From positions 12,584,540 to 12,648,539 of the forward strand of contig JABBOT010000001.1 in the NCBI GenBank assembly GCA_016165875.1: DNA of 64,000 nt. Reading direction: 5' to 3'. Under the pieces are notes generated by a model that was not told the origin of the DNA, ran no database searches, and was given only the letters and a program-made list of their open reading frames with translations. Of this stretch, positions 45,632 to 61,100 are shown piece by piece (positions within the stretch are counted from its first letter, which is position 1; every line of letters begins with the position of its first letter). Both the position numbers and the translations under genes were made by a program. This stretch comes from Acanthopleura granulata (Eukaryota > Mollusca > Polyplacophora > Chitonida > Chitonidae).

Positions 45632-48600
45632 CCTATCTTGGACTCAGATGTCTTCCTGTCCTCAGAAAAATGAAAATTTTAAGCATTTAATTAAAACATT
45701 TCGTGCATGCTGACTTTTAACGACATATACATTTCAATAAACCAATACTAGTATCTTGTATTTTAAGTTTCTGAAGGCCTGTATAGTTTGCCTCGTATTA
45801 ATTTTGGCGACTTTACAGCAATGTTTTTGATTACAAGTCAGAGTTTTTTCTGCATTTCATGCAAATTGAAGAATCTGGCACATCAGCAGCATTGATGCCT
45901 CTATATGTCAACTGTGCATTTGCTGCAGTGCATTGTGTTAGCTGCAGGTAGTTCATGCACTCGTCACCATGGGGCTCTGTACCTACATTTTGGGCGTAGT
46001 CCTTTAGAAGGAGATCATTTTAACTTTTCGCACTGACCTAAAAGAAAACAACAGGGCTTTGATTCAAAATATTATATATGATAAAGAATAAGGTTAAAGT
46101 TTAGATGGTATATAAATCTTATCTCAATTTTTCATCGCGCCAAAAACAAAAATGAAGTTGGAGATTTTAATATGGCTGCATTTTTCTCATGGTGCTTTAT
46201 TCGGTTAGAATTATTTTTTAATCGCAGCTTTTTATGTCTGTTTCACAGCAGGAAACATGTTTTATGATATGGAAGCATAAGATATTTCCACAAGTTTTCT
46301 CCTAGATACTTCACGTCGCCAGGATTACGTCGCCACAACAGGAAAGGTAACAACAATGCTGTGTTCACGCTCACGTCACCTTCTGACGTGGCTGTATAGT
46401 TTACCGGTAGTCATGTGTCCTAGTGATCAGGCTGACCGGCAGGCCACTCCACGTGGGTTGTTATACAAATGGAGGCCTTGAAAACCACGTGAAGATATTG
46501 TATGCTGTTGGTGAAAAACGAGAGGAGTGAAATCACACACTCAGTTTGATTTTGCGTGAGAGCGTTACTGTATCCTCTGTACAGCAGGATAGTATAACAA
46601 AGACTTACAACTACACACTAGTTCTCTAATGTCTTGTTCTTGATGAAAGAGAACAAACACAACCCACAGCTGTACAAAATTATGTCCCTATGTATTGTTA
46701 TATATATCACAAAATATTTGACAGATATCACATATTTAACAATGGAAAATATTGTCTATTATCTATTGTGCTATACACATGAAGACATTTACAATGAAAA
46801 CAGAGATATTTATCTGCACAAAGCATTCTTCTCTATAAATATATTCAGCACCTGCACCAAACTACAACACGGTTCTTTGATCTGATATGTATGTCTCTCT
46901 CATATCCTGTTAGTGAATGAATTTATATCCTACTTACACAGTACAAAGACTGATTTCAGATCAGCAGTGAAGCACTAGCCTGCCAGTGGCATGGCTGTTG
47001 TGAGCACCAGCTTGCCAGTGGCTGGCTGTACTATCTCAGCTAATGAATGCTATAATGTAGTGTACTCAAAGTGCATGCACCACTTTATGAGCTTGTTTCA
47101 CACCACTGCCACCACTGTACAATTTTGACCACTCAGTGCCTTGCAACACACAATTGTTTATGCTTAACCTCACTAATGTCCTTCAAGCCGACGTACATGT
47201 ATAATCAGCATTCCTTCAAAGACATATTTACAGTGCCTGTTATAAGAATGCTCTGCAAATTCATTTAAGACAAACAAGGGTTAGCTAATAAGTGCTTCAG
47301 CTTGCTAATAAGTGCTTCAGGTTTACCGTGCAGCTTAAGTTGACCAGACAGCTGACCTTGAAAGAAAAGACCAAGGTTATTTCAGGAATATAGACCTAAA
47401 CGGGCATATACGTTTATTAGGATGTGCTTCGTAACTCTATAAATCATCTTTTAATGTAGAATTCTTATGAAGCTATAGGATATGTCATGTCTGAGAAACC
47501 AGAAACATGATTTCTTGTCATCAGTACCCTGCAGTCTTCAGTATTATGGGCAACACAATAATTTGTGTGCAAATATTATTACAATCGAAGGCCACAGACT
47601 GTGGTTGACACCTTGGGGTATAACCTCAGACGTATTCCACTACCACTTTCTCATTGAAAATGGGTTTAAAGTATATCTGAATTGTCTTGTAATGAGAAGG
47701 AAAACAGCTGATTTAACACTACTTCCATATGGCAAAGTGGTGAACTAGGTACGGATGACATCGTAGCAAAAACAGATGTTTTCTCGGGTGGTAGAAACAT
47801 CTCGCTCTTGATTGGTTAAAATTGAAAGCTTGGCGGCCCGTTCAATTTTCCCCACATGGGCATTTATCCTTACTTTGAACTGCGATATCTTGGTTACCAT
47901 ACATCACAGAATTAAAAAGTGACGTTTTTTGAACTATAAATAGGATCTTTATCGATACATATATAGATTTGGACTAGTGTTGCCTTTCCTTTTAACAAAA
48001 AGGTTATCAGGACATAGAAACTGATGCCACTTTGGCATTACGAGGTGTTGTGAGTGTGGGTCAAACTAAAAAGGAAGCAATGACTGAGACAGAGTCTTCA
48101 GCTTTTCTGACTAAATTTCCTGCCTCATGGAGTGAACCAAAAGTGTGAAAATTTACTGACTTTTCTGACTGACTTGTTACAAAATATGTGATGTTGAATG
48201 AACGTAGAGAGTGATTCCTGAGCTGCAAGGAGTACAACATTGAAGGTGGACAAAAGTGAAACACTTACATGTAGCTGGAAGTATGCTTCTAGTCAGCTAG
48301 TGGTGCACATGTGGCATGCCAAAGCCGCTCCCCTGCGCGTGTATTTCACTGCCCAATCCATTATCTTTTTTTCAGAACATAACAGCTCTACTATCTAATT
48401 GTGAAACTACACAAAACAACATGTGTGTTGACCTTGCTAACAATCTGCATTTACACCATAACTGATGTCTGGGTACTCAGCAGTACTCCTTAGTTACAGG
48501 ACAGTTTTCAAGTGTTAGGGATAGCTTACTCCGAGTGGACACTCAAAGCTGTTCACTCGTTTTGCAGGGTTAATCACGCACACGTATCATGACCACAACT

Positions 48601-48891
48601 GGATGGCATGGCATGGCATGGCATGGCAGTGCATGTACACCTTACTTAGTATATGATGCATGTAGTCCAAGGTTACAAATTGTGTAATCTTTCTTCCTAC
48701 CTAAGTTAGTAACAATAAGGCTGAAATATTACTGTATAAAGCCATATTCACTCATTAACAAATCCTCAGAAGTCCGTTGTGCCAGGGAGCTGATACACTT
48801 CTAGTCAGCCGGTGGGGTTTCTGTGCAGCTGATGGGTTTCGGAGCAGTATTTCTCAACTCTCCCATTGTGAATCATTGTGAACTTCCCGAA
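45632..48891. other. Intergenic region between two convergent genes
   Basis: The + strand gene ends at 45,631 and the - strand SFI1-like gene ends at 48,892. No exon is supported in between. A short (catgg)n tract lies at 48,605-48,628. ORFs at 46,634 and 47,482 have no domain or splice support. Confidence 0.45.
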
Positions 48892-49114
48892 CTAACCATG
48901 ATGTTGTAATTTCACCAGGTCCTGCACTCTTCTAACCAGAAGCTCACACTTGGGTTTTTCTTCGCTGATTTCTCTCTTCAGACTTGAAATTTCCTCAGTA
49001 ATCTGTAAAAATTCATCTCTCACTGTCCTGGAGTCTTCATCTTCAAAGCTGTCATCCATCACACTTTGATCCTTTACTAAGGCTGACAACTGTTTCCACT
49101 GAGATTTTAATACC
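48892..49114 (-). CDS. SFI1: SFI1 terminal exon: coiled coil and stop
   Basis: Acceptor 'tctcatttcag', 73 codons and TAG. It has acidic and Glu/Lys heptad-like sequence (ITEEISSLKREISEEKPK) with no Trp repeats, consistent with a C-terminal dimerising or anchoring helix. The stop codon is at 48892-48894. Confidence 0.85.
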
Positions 49115-52100
49115 CTGAAATGAGAATTACTTGCTGATAAATAGCAAGAACACTTATAATAAAGTCTAAGAATACGTAAATTTTTCATGTTCAGAATGCT
49201 GCTATCTTAGTTGGTTTTCATGCCGTGTTCATACAGTTAGTGTTATACAAAATCCTCAAGAATATATCACTGACATCAGTTGTCCTTGTTGAACAAGTGC
49301 CATTTTCAATCGCAGTAACATCATGCAAACTGTTCAAGTCATTCTGCATTCAGGCTGACTGATACACATACTGTATAAACAGCTTCAATACTAAGCTGGT
49401 TATCTCTGCTTAAACCTAATGTAGACTGTAACTGTAGTTAAGCTTCACTTACTTGAGTTTTTTCTTCTTCTCATCAAACTGTTTCAGGGTGTCCCGAATG
49501 TGAATGATCTCCCTTTCCCTCTGTAGCTTGTCAGAGTGTGACGAAGGTGTGGCGTGTCCAGGTAACACAGGACAGGTGAGACTGGTCCTGGCAGTTGGAC
49601 TCGCTGCTGATGGACGTGCAGGCTTCACCTCAGAAATAAGAGTTCCATCCTTCTTAGTGAGAAATGCTGCCGGGGTGAGCAAGGTAATGCCATGACCAGT
49701 ATCCTTAGGAAGACTGTGACGTGTTCCTGGGGGCATGCTGTGCTGTGGTGTGGATGCAGAAATAGCTGGTGAGCTTGACACTGCTGATACATGAACGTTG
49801 CCTGGTACCTGATCCTGTGGTAACGCTTGCCCTGGATTGTCTCCGGGTTTTTGGACAGATGACGTAGCTCTGGGAAGATCACAGGGCACCTCATGTGGTT
49901 GTGACAGAGTGATGTTCTCAGGTGAGACAGGTCTATCACACATGCCAGGCTTGTTTTCCCTGGCTGAGTCAACAGGCTCAGAGATTCTGACTGGCTTACC
50001 GAAGCCCCTGTCTTCTGGCTGATTTCTGTAAGAGAAAAGTCGCATGCAGCTTGCAAGAGAAATACTGGAGACATTCAGTAATACCACTATACATATCAAA
50101 ACATTTTACATAAAAATTTTCGAGTGTACCTGTCAAGGAACAGAACCTGGCTTCAGCGACCATGAGTACTTCAACAAGGAATAGTATGTTGTAGCATTTG
50201 CCATCAAGCTCATATGGACATGTATGCTGTTTACAAAAGATAACACCAATTAAAGAACATGTTGTGGTATTGAAATGGGTAGACTTGATTTTGTTTTCTC
50301 ATACAATACATGAATATCATCATCATCTACCTGATTCCCTTGTGCCCTGAGCTGGCAGTCAGTAACCCTTCCCTCTTCAGCGAGTCAATCAGGAAGTCTG
50401 GCTGTCGGGGCCGGGGGCGTGCTAGTCTGCGGGCAGGGTCGGGGGAGCTGAGGGTAACGGAGAAAACAGGATACATGTGGTCATTAACACAAGTACTCCA
50501 TGTCTGTATACCAAACCCAGCTCTCCAGAGAGAGAATGATTCTCATTTACTACCAGTTGATGATGCCAATCTGCTTGATGTGAAAGAGTTTACTTTTGTT
50601 GGTGTTTAAAGCTGTGCTTAAGATTATTACACTATATACCTGTATTTACAGGGAATAAAGCAGCCAGAGCTAAGGGTAAAGGAAAGAAACTGTAAAAATG
50701 AAGTTGGCACCTGCAGAAAGACTGCTGTTCCTGAAATTACACTTACTTATTTTTGTTTTCAATGATTTAAATGCAGTGAAATATGTTGATCAATGTTGGC
50801 TGGACGATATTGATAGTGTACAGTGTATTAATATGTTGTCAACGATATTTTCAGCACTTTTATATTGTCAATGAAACTGCTCTGAAGTGTAATGCGTATC
50901 TGTACATGAAAAGAAAAACAGCCCTTAGAAGTTACCTGTCACAGAGCCATACAAAAGTTACTGTCACATCACTGGCAACATACATCATCAATACGGTCCT
51001 TAAAGCCCAACATACAACCAAAACATTTGCCTGTATTTTCACATACAGTTTTCAATGTTTTTTCTGCTTAAACTTACTTCCTTTTTAGTTTCTTTCTCTT
51101 TCAACACTACTTCATAGTAAACCAGTGGACAGTTATCTGATCTGATACAGATCTTTTATAAAACGTGAATTCTGAATTATGCACATCAAAAATACAATAT
51201 TGTGACAAACAAGCCAGAACACAAAACCAGTTCCGTAGATTTACAAATTTTCTCAGTTGCAACAAGTGGCAGATGGTAAACCTCACCTCCCTAACTCGGC
51301 ATGAACACTGCGCTCAGGGATGGCTTTGAATCTCGGCACTATCACTGCGGACAGCGACAAGACGGGGCTAGAGGGGATGACATTTGACCTGTATAAGTCA
51401 TGTGACCCCTGCGGTATGTCTAAGCTATTCTGTGGGGACATCTTTCTCTGGGCTTTCCTCCTGGCCACTGTGTGCTTCCAGCGCAGAGCAAACTTCTGGA
51501 CCAGCTGGTAAGTGTCATAGGCAGACTGTGAAATGAAGTGCCCATAAAATACAGTACCATATAAGCACTGAAATGTTGAACAAAAGAGGTGGAAAATACT
51601 GACAAACACAAAGCACTATTTCTAATTATACATGTAGCTCAACTTAAATAGATCCCAAAATGTAAATGCTGTTGTGAAATATGTTAAGGCATCTCTGTCT
51701 AGAGTAATCGTCCCTGGTGACAAAGATGGGTGGCGCCACAAATTTCTGGTGCCTGTGAAAAATGCGCACGTTTGTCGGTCTTGTCCTGCGTATCTCCGTG
51801 GATAGTTGTGTCGTGTCATTTTTAATGTAATTAAATGTTGTACAGTGTATTTGTCCTATGGACTTGCTGAGTAACAAAATAGATCTAAAATGAACCTGTA
51901 GCAAAATGAATCTATAATTTTTACATCTTTACAATCACAAGCTCTCTGAGTTGACTGCCCTGTTACCTTTGAATGCTGATGTGCTGCAAACTTGGCCCTG
52001 AACTGGGCGAGTTCGTGAGACACCCGCAGCCACTGAGTGGCCCCATCCTTCAGCAGCCTGAGACGACGTCTGTCTAAAGCTTCTGTTTGGCGGAGCTTCT

Positions 52101-55100
52101 TCCTCTTTCTATTCTCAGTGTATGACCACCAGTGGATTAACACCTGCAGGAAACATCAAAACAGTCAGGGCTTCGCTCACCTGACAGGCAACACATTCGC
52201 ATCTTTAACTGCCAGAAAGCCAACACTTTACATATAGCTTAATGATACCTGTAACGTCCTGTATCTTCATTCATTATAAATAAGTGGTCAGTTTCTCAGT
52301 TTATGTCCAGAAGACCTACACCTTAGCATACTGCAAGATGGCATATAGCCAAGCTTATTGATAGCTGTCCAATACCTTAGATCACTGGCAGGTAGTCCAC
52401 AATCTGTTTAATACCCCAGTTGACTGAAAGAACATCAATACCTAACACCAATGACAGAATACTTATAACTTAGCTGAATGACAGCTGGTCAACCATCTAT
52501 CAGGGAGCTGAGGTGCTCTTTCGTTAGCAGTATAAGCGTGTTAAAGTCAAAAGTGACTTGGATTAGGGTGAACATGTACTATTTAGCAACGTCATATGTA
52601 AACAGTTTCATCACCACCTAACTTGGTACCGGTATTTAACCATTCACATTTTGTTCAAAATCAGGTTTGGGATTTTATTTGTTAATCCGAATTCCCTTGA
52701 AAGACAATTCATAGTTTAAATGGAAAAACATTGTAAAAATGAACTCATGGTGAGTGAAAAGACCATTAAAAACTGTATCTGAAAATACCTCCACTGAATT
52801 TTTTATTTTTTTTTTCACCAAAATAAATGCAGTCACATGTTTTGATTGTTTGGTGGGTTTTATGGACCATATTGATGAAGTGGTTCACCAGTGACTTGAC
52901 ACAAATTTTTGTACACCTTTAATTTCAGGTCTGAGTAATGTTCTTGTGAAGAGTAATTCTCTAATATTTACCTGTGTATGAAAATGCTAATATGACATTC
53001 AATTTCTGCTTTGGGACCACAGAAAAGTCGGCACATTATCAATATGGTCCATAAAACCATCATACAATCAAAACATTTGACTGTTCATTTTGGTGAAAAA
53101 AAATCAGTGTAGGTATTTTCAAATACACTTTTTAATGTTCTTTTCATTCACCATATTCCATTTTTACCAGGTCTTTATCCTTAAGCATTCTGCTACTCAC
53201 ACTTCTCTGCAGAGACAGACACCAATGCCACAAAGCCAGGTTAGTCTTGGCCTGCTTTTCCTGGAACTGTTCATGCTCTTGTTTCCAGGTCAGAAAACAG
53301 CGAGTCTGAACCACCGTCTGACGGAACCAATGCGCCTGATGCGTTAGCAGCTGTAACGCAAAACACATCATGTTGGAAACATCATTTGCATAGCAGAAAT
53401 TTGGTTGAAGATCACTTGTCTCCCCCCCAAAATTTTTGTATGTCACACATGCAGTTTTCTCTAGCCATAAAACTGACAGCCTTTGTACAAGTGAAAAAAT
53501 TCTTGATTATGGCATTAACATCAACCAATTAAATATTTATGCTTTTTTCAACAGGTGCAGAAGTGCAAATAGAGTTTGCCCTGCGGAACAATAACATCAG
53601 ACATTTCTGCTCACGGGTACCACCAACAAATCACAGTATATTTGCATGCAATATTTTTGCTGCTTGTTAAATCAACACTCAACAATATTGCCAGGTCAGA
53701 TCACTGACTGAAAAGCACAGCTTTAGGGTAAATCATAACATCTTCCCAAATGACCACAATACAGCTTGGTATGTTACATATACCTATCCTCCCATAATTT
53801 GAGAAGCAAGTCTTGAACACCTACCTTCCCATAGCTATCAGTATGGTCAAACACCTTAGCCAGACTATATGCTGCCTCTCAAGGACAGTGTCTGGCACAA
53901 AACAGGCTGTCAAACACCTCCACATTTACCAACACTGAACCACAGAAACTCACATCTGGTGCTGTTTGCAACGATGACCTCAACCTCACAGCCACCAGTA
54001 GGGTCAAACACCACCTCATTTACCCACTGAACCAGAGAGGTTCACATCTGGTGCTGTTTTCCAGGATGACTGTGACCTCACAGCCACCAGTAGAGTCACA
54101 CACCACCACATTTACCCACTGAACCAGAGAGGCTCACATCTGGTGCTATTTTCTAGTATGACCCTGACCTCACAGCCACCAGTAGGGTCAAACACCACCA
54201 CATTTACCCACTGAACCAGAGAGGCTCACATGTGGTGCAGTTTGCTTGGATGAACGTGACCTCAAATCTGGTAGTATGCACATGTAATATGATTAACCTC
54301 AGCTGGCATTACCTTCTTCCTGCGCGACAGGTTGCAGAAGCGTTTCCAGGCCTGTAGAGCTCTCAGTCTGACACAGTTCTGGTGGTGCTGCGCAGCCTGC
54401 TCGTGTTTGAGGGTCAGAATCAGTGCCTCATCACGCGCCTGTCTCCAGCGCAGAAACGACCTCCGTAATATCCCTGTGGACACACAAATGAGAACTGTGA
54501 CTGATCACATATGCAAGTCATGACTTGCTGGCAGTACACCTATGTAATATATAATGTGTATGGGTGGCATGATGGTCGTACGTCTTCGTAAGACATATAA
54601 CCTGTATGGATGGCCTCATGTTAGTACATGTGAAATATATAACCTGTAAGGATGACCTGGTGTTAGTACATGTAAGTAAGATATATAACCTGTAAGGATG
54701 ACCTAGTGTTGGTACATGTATGTGAAATATATAACCTGTAAGGATGACCTAGTGTTGGTATGTGTATGTGAAATATATAACCTGTAAGGATGACCTGGAG
54801 TTAGTACATGTATGTAAGATATATAACCTGTATGGATGGCCTGGTGTTAGTACACGTATGTAAGATATATAACCTGTATGGATGGCCTGGTGTTAGTACA
54901 CGTATGTAAGATATATAACCTGTATGGATGGCCTGGTGTTAGTACACGTATGTAAGATATATAACCTGTATGGATGGCCTGTTGTCCTTGTGTCACCAGC
55001 TCTGCAGTCTCACTCTTCTTATAGGCATGGATGGCAGCAAAACGATGCCAGGTCTTTAGCACCTACCATGAGAAATACCAATGGTAACTATCAAAATGCA

Positions 55101-58100
55101 TTCAAGCATCACTCTTCATCTAATAACAGGTTAAATCTCTGGTGCAAACATTAACCTTCTTTATATCCATTTGAATTCACATTGGTTTGTAACTATTGGT
55201 TTTTTATGTATTCTATGCGAACATATAGCAATGCATTACAAGATCATGACAATTTCCCAACTCTCACACCGGAAGTTGCTGACCAAAGTGCAACCAAAAA
55301 AACAAATATTTCTAAAGATGATGCACACATTTAACCTTTCTATTGTCCAGTTTTGCTACATGTTCTTTTTCGAAAGTATTATAGTGAGGAGATGTGAAGC
55401 AATAATTCAGTAAAATGAATTTAACATTTAAAAATGTCGTTTTTTTCTCCTCAGCGTGCAGGAATGTTTTATTGTTTTTGTGAGGGTCATTCGTACTAGT
55501 GCCAGAGCTGTCAGTTTGTGAGAGGTAAATAATTCAAAGGACAAATCTTTATCAGTATATATAAATAAACAAATTTTAAGTGACTTAGCATCATTTTAAA
55601 GCTAACAATGCAGTGTTAGAGGAGTGATCGCTTCCGTTTTGTTTTTGTGCTATTTTTGGTCTTTAGGGGCCCCACGCCTGCAGCCATCTTGAGAAAAGAA
55701 TTCATCATCGAAGAACACGTGTGTATCTATCTATCTCATAAATGCCATACTCAATAAATACTGTTTCACTCACTGAATACAGAGATCAATAGCAGTTGAA
55801 CAGTAGTGGATTTGGATCAATACTTATTGCGGTTTTGCTGAATACCCAGACCCGATCTCAGATTGACAGACTGGGCCAACTTCTACCTGGCCAGCACTAC
55901 TGAGTAGTTATGTCAAGCGATGTAAATCATTTTTCAAGGAATCCGAACGAAGATGTCAAATTCTAGAATGATACAAATCATACATGTGTACCTGCCATAA
56001 ACAGTACAGATCTAAAAGTAAGTTTAGGTTTAAACTTGTTTTAAATGCGTCAGAAGCCACAAGTTGGAAACAACGAAAATCGGACACTGTATGATGTATC
56101 ACATCTCATTCACAAATTAGTTCAACATTATGTAGGGAATGCCAAGAGAAAATTTACAAAGCTCAGCATAGCTTATTACATGATTGTTGTGAGGTTTATT
56201 TGGGTCATTTGAGGTGAAATTGGGTGTTCTTAACAATTCAAATGGGGTTGACAGTGTCTGACCAGCAGGAATCTATAACTGCACTGCGTATAGGATACCA
56301 TGCCTAACCTGAAGCATAGTTTGTGTAAAAAGTAGAGAAACTATATTTTGGCTGAATATCAATGAAATTCTTCCCAGACACTTTCTTAGGGAGGACATGT
56401 ATGCTGCTTAAAATGTTAAAGAGTTAGACCATGTAAATTATGGTATATCAGTTCATTATATACTTTTATAGACTTTATCTTACTGCAAAAAAATGTTTTC
56501 CATAAATTTTTTTCATGGAACCAATTTGTGTTTCTTGTTGGTTATGTTGGTTCCCATGACTGTGAAACACAGAACCAAAGAGTTGTTGTCGTTTAGGCCA
56601 GTACAGGTGAAATCCCAGGCCTGCAGGTAACAATTAGAATGTTCATCACTAATTAGTAATTGCTTTCCTCATAAAGCGATTCTCAGACCTCCTATCTTGC
56701 ACAACAAACAGTTGATGGATAAAAGTGTGAAATTATGATAGATTTACTTATAATAGTGTCTTGATCATAAACAAAGGCTGGGCAACAGAATTATCTACAT
56801 GCAAGAAGCCTGAACATTCATCATCGAATACATTTCAATGCCTATTTGGCTCTGGTTAACCATAATAAAATTTAATATTTAAAGTTGTTTTTTTTTTTAT
56901 GACATTTTACCTCCTACAAATTTCAATGTGCTAATTTCTAGCACCAACTTAACAATTTAATGTACTCACCTCCTGTGGTGGTGTGCCTCAGCTCTCAGTG
57001 ACTCACCTTTGCTAAGACCCTCCCGTTGTGGTAAACCTTTTTCTGTGACTCACCTTTGTTAAGACCCTCCTGTTGTGGAATATCTCCTGTTTCTCTGACT
57101 CACCTTTCCTAAAATCCTCCTGTTGTGGTATACATCTGCTCTCCTGCTGGCCTCCCTCTCCTGGATGCTCTCACGGACATGCGCACCCCATGTTTGTAGC
57201 ACCCACCTACAGAAAAAGCATGTTAACCAGTCAACATAGAGTTCTTGCAGCCAAGATTTACTCATCGTCCAGCAAAAATGATCACTCTTATAATTGTAGA
57301 GGTGTCAGTGATCTTTATGGTTGAATGTCATGTGAGGAATACCTGGCCAGTCTCAGTTGAGGTGAACCAGTTTTACAGCTTACCCTTTTACTGTATCAAA
57401 CCTCACTATGTGGTGTAGGTCTGCAGTCCACTGTGAGTGTTAACTGGCTATCTAGGGCAGTTCACTGCCTTAAATCAAGGGCTACACCAGCAGAAACTAA
57501 AGGGCATTTTACCTTACATGTAAGATTCTACAAGAGAATGATTCATTATGGAAAAGGTGGACTGATTTATTTCACAGTGTTACCACTACAATGGAAAAAA
57601 AACTTATATAATATAATGGTGTAACCTTTTGAAGTGATCACACTTTGCTTGATACTTCTCCTCAGCAGCTGCCTTCTGTTGCCGCTGCTGTGTCAGGTAA
57701 ATATGCCAGCGCTCCAGGACAAGCCTGCACTGTTTGTGAGCATAGTGAGATATGGCTCTCTGCTGACGGCTCTTCTTCCACTTTTGCTTCTCATGGTACT
57801 TTAAGGAAAAAGAATTGAAAATATAACTCTTACATATGAATATACATGTGAATGTACCGTCAAATTGAAAATATATTTTTCTGAGAACAAAGCACTTCTT
57901 TAGAAAGACAAAAAGTACTTACCAGTTCCCAAACAATTAATGATCGTTTTATCCTCTGCATATAAAGGTGCTCAACAGCCTTGATATCATTCTTCTGGCT
58001 GAAAAAATAATTCGGGGAATTCCATGTACATACTTGATTAATGAATTACCTGCACTCCAGGACAATACACCTTGACACTACGTACAAGCATACATACTAT

Positions 58101-61100
58101 GTGGGAAAGCCTGCCGGCAATCTGTGGATGGTCATGGGTTCCCCCGGGCTCTGCCCAGTTTCCTCCCTCCATGACGCTGATGTATATGTGAAAACTGCTG
58201 ACGTTTTGAGTAACGCATAAAATGCCAATCAAATAAATAAATTAATAAACATACCTTCTAAAGAATTTTCCAATTTCAAGACAGCAGTTAGTTTTATGGT
58301 TGAAGGAAACCTCTGACCTTTCGCAAGTTACTTAGCAACACCTTGTGCGTCTCAGTAATTTGACTAAGAAAGGGTGTAATAATGACACAAACTAAGAAAG
58401 GGTGTAATAATGACACAAACTAAGAAAGAAGAAATGGTGTAATAATGACACAAACTAAGAAAGGGTGTAATAAAGACACAAACTAAGAAAGGGTGTAATA
58501 ATGACATAAACGCTCCACAATGCCTTGTGATTTTGGTGTTTGTCTCCTTGTGACATCTCTGTGAAGAGCTGTGTAAGCTGATGGAGGCCACTGACCTCAT
58601 TTCTCATTTCTCACTGCTCCCACTGACCAACATGACCCAGGCCAAGAGAAGACACTCACTTCTGCATGTTCAGTTGTTCTCACCAACATTTACAAAATCC
58701 CTCCCTTCCCACTCCTCACTAGCCCCATCCCTTTCCACCAATTCAGTCACCCACCTTTGTCTCACTTCAAAGATAAACTGTCTCCAAGTCTTCACGGCAC
58801 TCTTACACATCACTCTACTGTGATGTTCTGCAGCAATAACCTGAAATAAAAATTCAACAATTCACTACATACATGTAGATGTGGCTTAAATACAAATATA
58901 TTCCCCTTGTGTACGATTCAGTGTAATCAGATATCAAGATCTTGTAAAATTTAAACTAATTTAAAAGAGAAGTTTCCAAGTTTGTTTTTTTTAGTTTAAT
59001 CTTCCAGAAGTTATGCAAGTAAATGGTATTTCCAAACTGATTTTTCCCTTCTTTATGTGGTCACTCTATCCTTCTGAGAGAACAGGGACTTCATGTACTT
59101 GTGAAATGTTCTTATTTCACTGCCATACGTTCTAGAAAACCGACCAGAACACTATGTGAACTGTACCAAGCTAGAACAATATATATCAATGGGAATAATG
59201 TTCTCACCATTTTCTCTTGCTCCTCCAAAACGTCATGCGTCTTTTGTCTCCACACACGCAAGAATCTTCGACCCAGATTGCCATCATAATGCAGAATAGC
59301 CTGCAGGTCAAAACAAATACACACTGTACAAAACAAATACACACTGTACAAAACAAATACACACTGTACAACTGATCACGTGTAGTTTAATTTATGTGTG
59401 TTGGGCTTCTGGTGTATAGAATAGAGAATGCACAAATTTAAACACAAGATACATTCAGTAATAGGGCAAAGAGAGGCAAACTTTTATTACAGCGCATGTC
59501 AGGCTGATGTTTTCTATAGATCTGTTACAAATCCAGGACACATTAAAAGGAGACAAAAAATACAACATTAAAACCATATGAGCGTCACGAACCAGCCCCT
59601 CATTGGGCAGCGGTTGCTACTATTGTCATGGTAATCCCTAGATGAATCAGAAAGCCCAGTCTGTACCATTCTCTCTGCCATGCGGTCATTCCGACTGTTC
59701 TCTGACTCCACAAACCACTGGTAGAAGAAACGCGCCTGCAGGTTCTCCCTGTGAACACACAGATTTACATGTTCTGGTCAGACATGAGAATCAAAATGAG
59801 ACTCCCATACAGGTTTGCTGAATTATCAGAAAAAGGAAAGACACGCTTTTTTACAACTGTTTGCTCTGCAAACACAACATTAAACTGAAGTAAAAACTGA
59901 AAAATAAGTTTATTTAGCAATAAATAAAAAGGAAATAAACAAATAAAGATACTTGAGTTTACCAGAACAAAACAAAAGTTTAACAGAACTGTCTTTGACA
60001 TTTGATCACCTAACCAATACCTTCTGAATTCTTCAGCTTTCTGTGAGTTTTCTTTCTTATTCTTGATGATCTGGACAAAGACTTTCATCCTGAAGAAGTA
60101 TTTAGGCAGACTTGTCCAGTAGAAGTAAGCTTCTGCCTTCACCAACAGCGACTGAAAGACATGTCAGAAACTTCAGTTTTCTACTGGAAACAATTTTATA
60201 TAATTTGTCATCAATGAGCATACAGTGTATCTACATTTTTAACTCTCTCCACTGACATACAAATACCTGGTCCTTTCTTGGTAATACTGAGGATTTCTCA
60301 GTTATCTCCCACAAGGCACTTTCTGTTAGTTTTTACAGACACGTATATTACTAAATACCATGTATTTAACAATAGTGATCTTCTTCAAATTTTATCACAT
60401 TCACCTTCACACACGTTTGCCCATGCACAGGATAGAAATACTCAGTTCAACAGAATTCCTGCACTTGAATATTTCAGTTATGAGTTATAACACATTTAAA
60501 TTATCAAAACATCTGTAAACATATTGGTAAAGTTTTTCAATGATTTTCTACCTGCTTGTGCTGTCTGTCAAGTTTGTACTGTACCAGAGCATGCCAGCAC
60601 TTCTGTAATGTACACAACCTGAGAGAAACAATACACCATGTCAACAAAGAATCAAGTGGATGTACCCCTAACCAGTTAACTATGGTTACCTAGAGTGGTT
60701 TGCTGCTTACTCTTCCACTAACTTGCTAAGTATGGTTACCCACAGTGGTTTCTCCCTTGTTCTTCCCTTAACCAGCTAACTGTGGTTACCCATAGTGGCT
60801 TCTCGCTAGCTCTTCCCCTATTAAAGTAGCAAAGTATGGTTACTCATCGTGGCTTCCCGCTAGCTCTTTCCCTAAACACCTAACTATGGTTACCCAAAGT
60901 GGTTTCTCGCTAGCTCTTCCCCTATTAAACTAGCAAAGTATGGTTACTCATCGTGGCTTCCCGCTAGCTCTTTCCCTAAACACCTAACTATGGTTACTCA
61001 TCGTGGCTTCCTGCTAGCTCTTTCCCTAAACAGCTAACTATGGTTACCCAAAGTGGTTTCACGCTAGCTCTTCCCCTATTAAACCAGCAAAGTATGGTTA

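Noticed and set aside
46634..47748. ORFs at 46,634-46,885 and 47,482-47,748
   Set aside because: Short, AT-biased, with no domain, no splice-site context and no partner exons.
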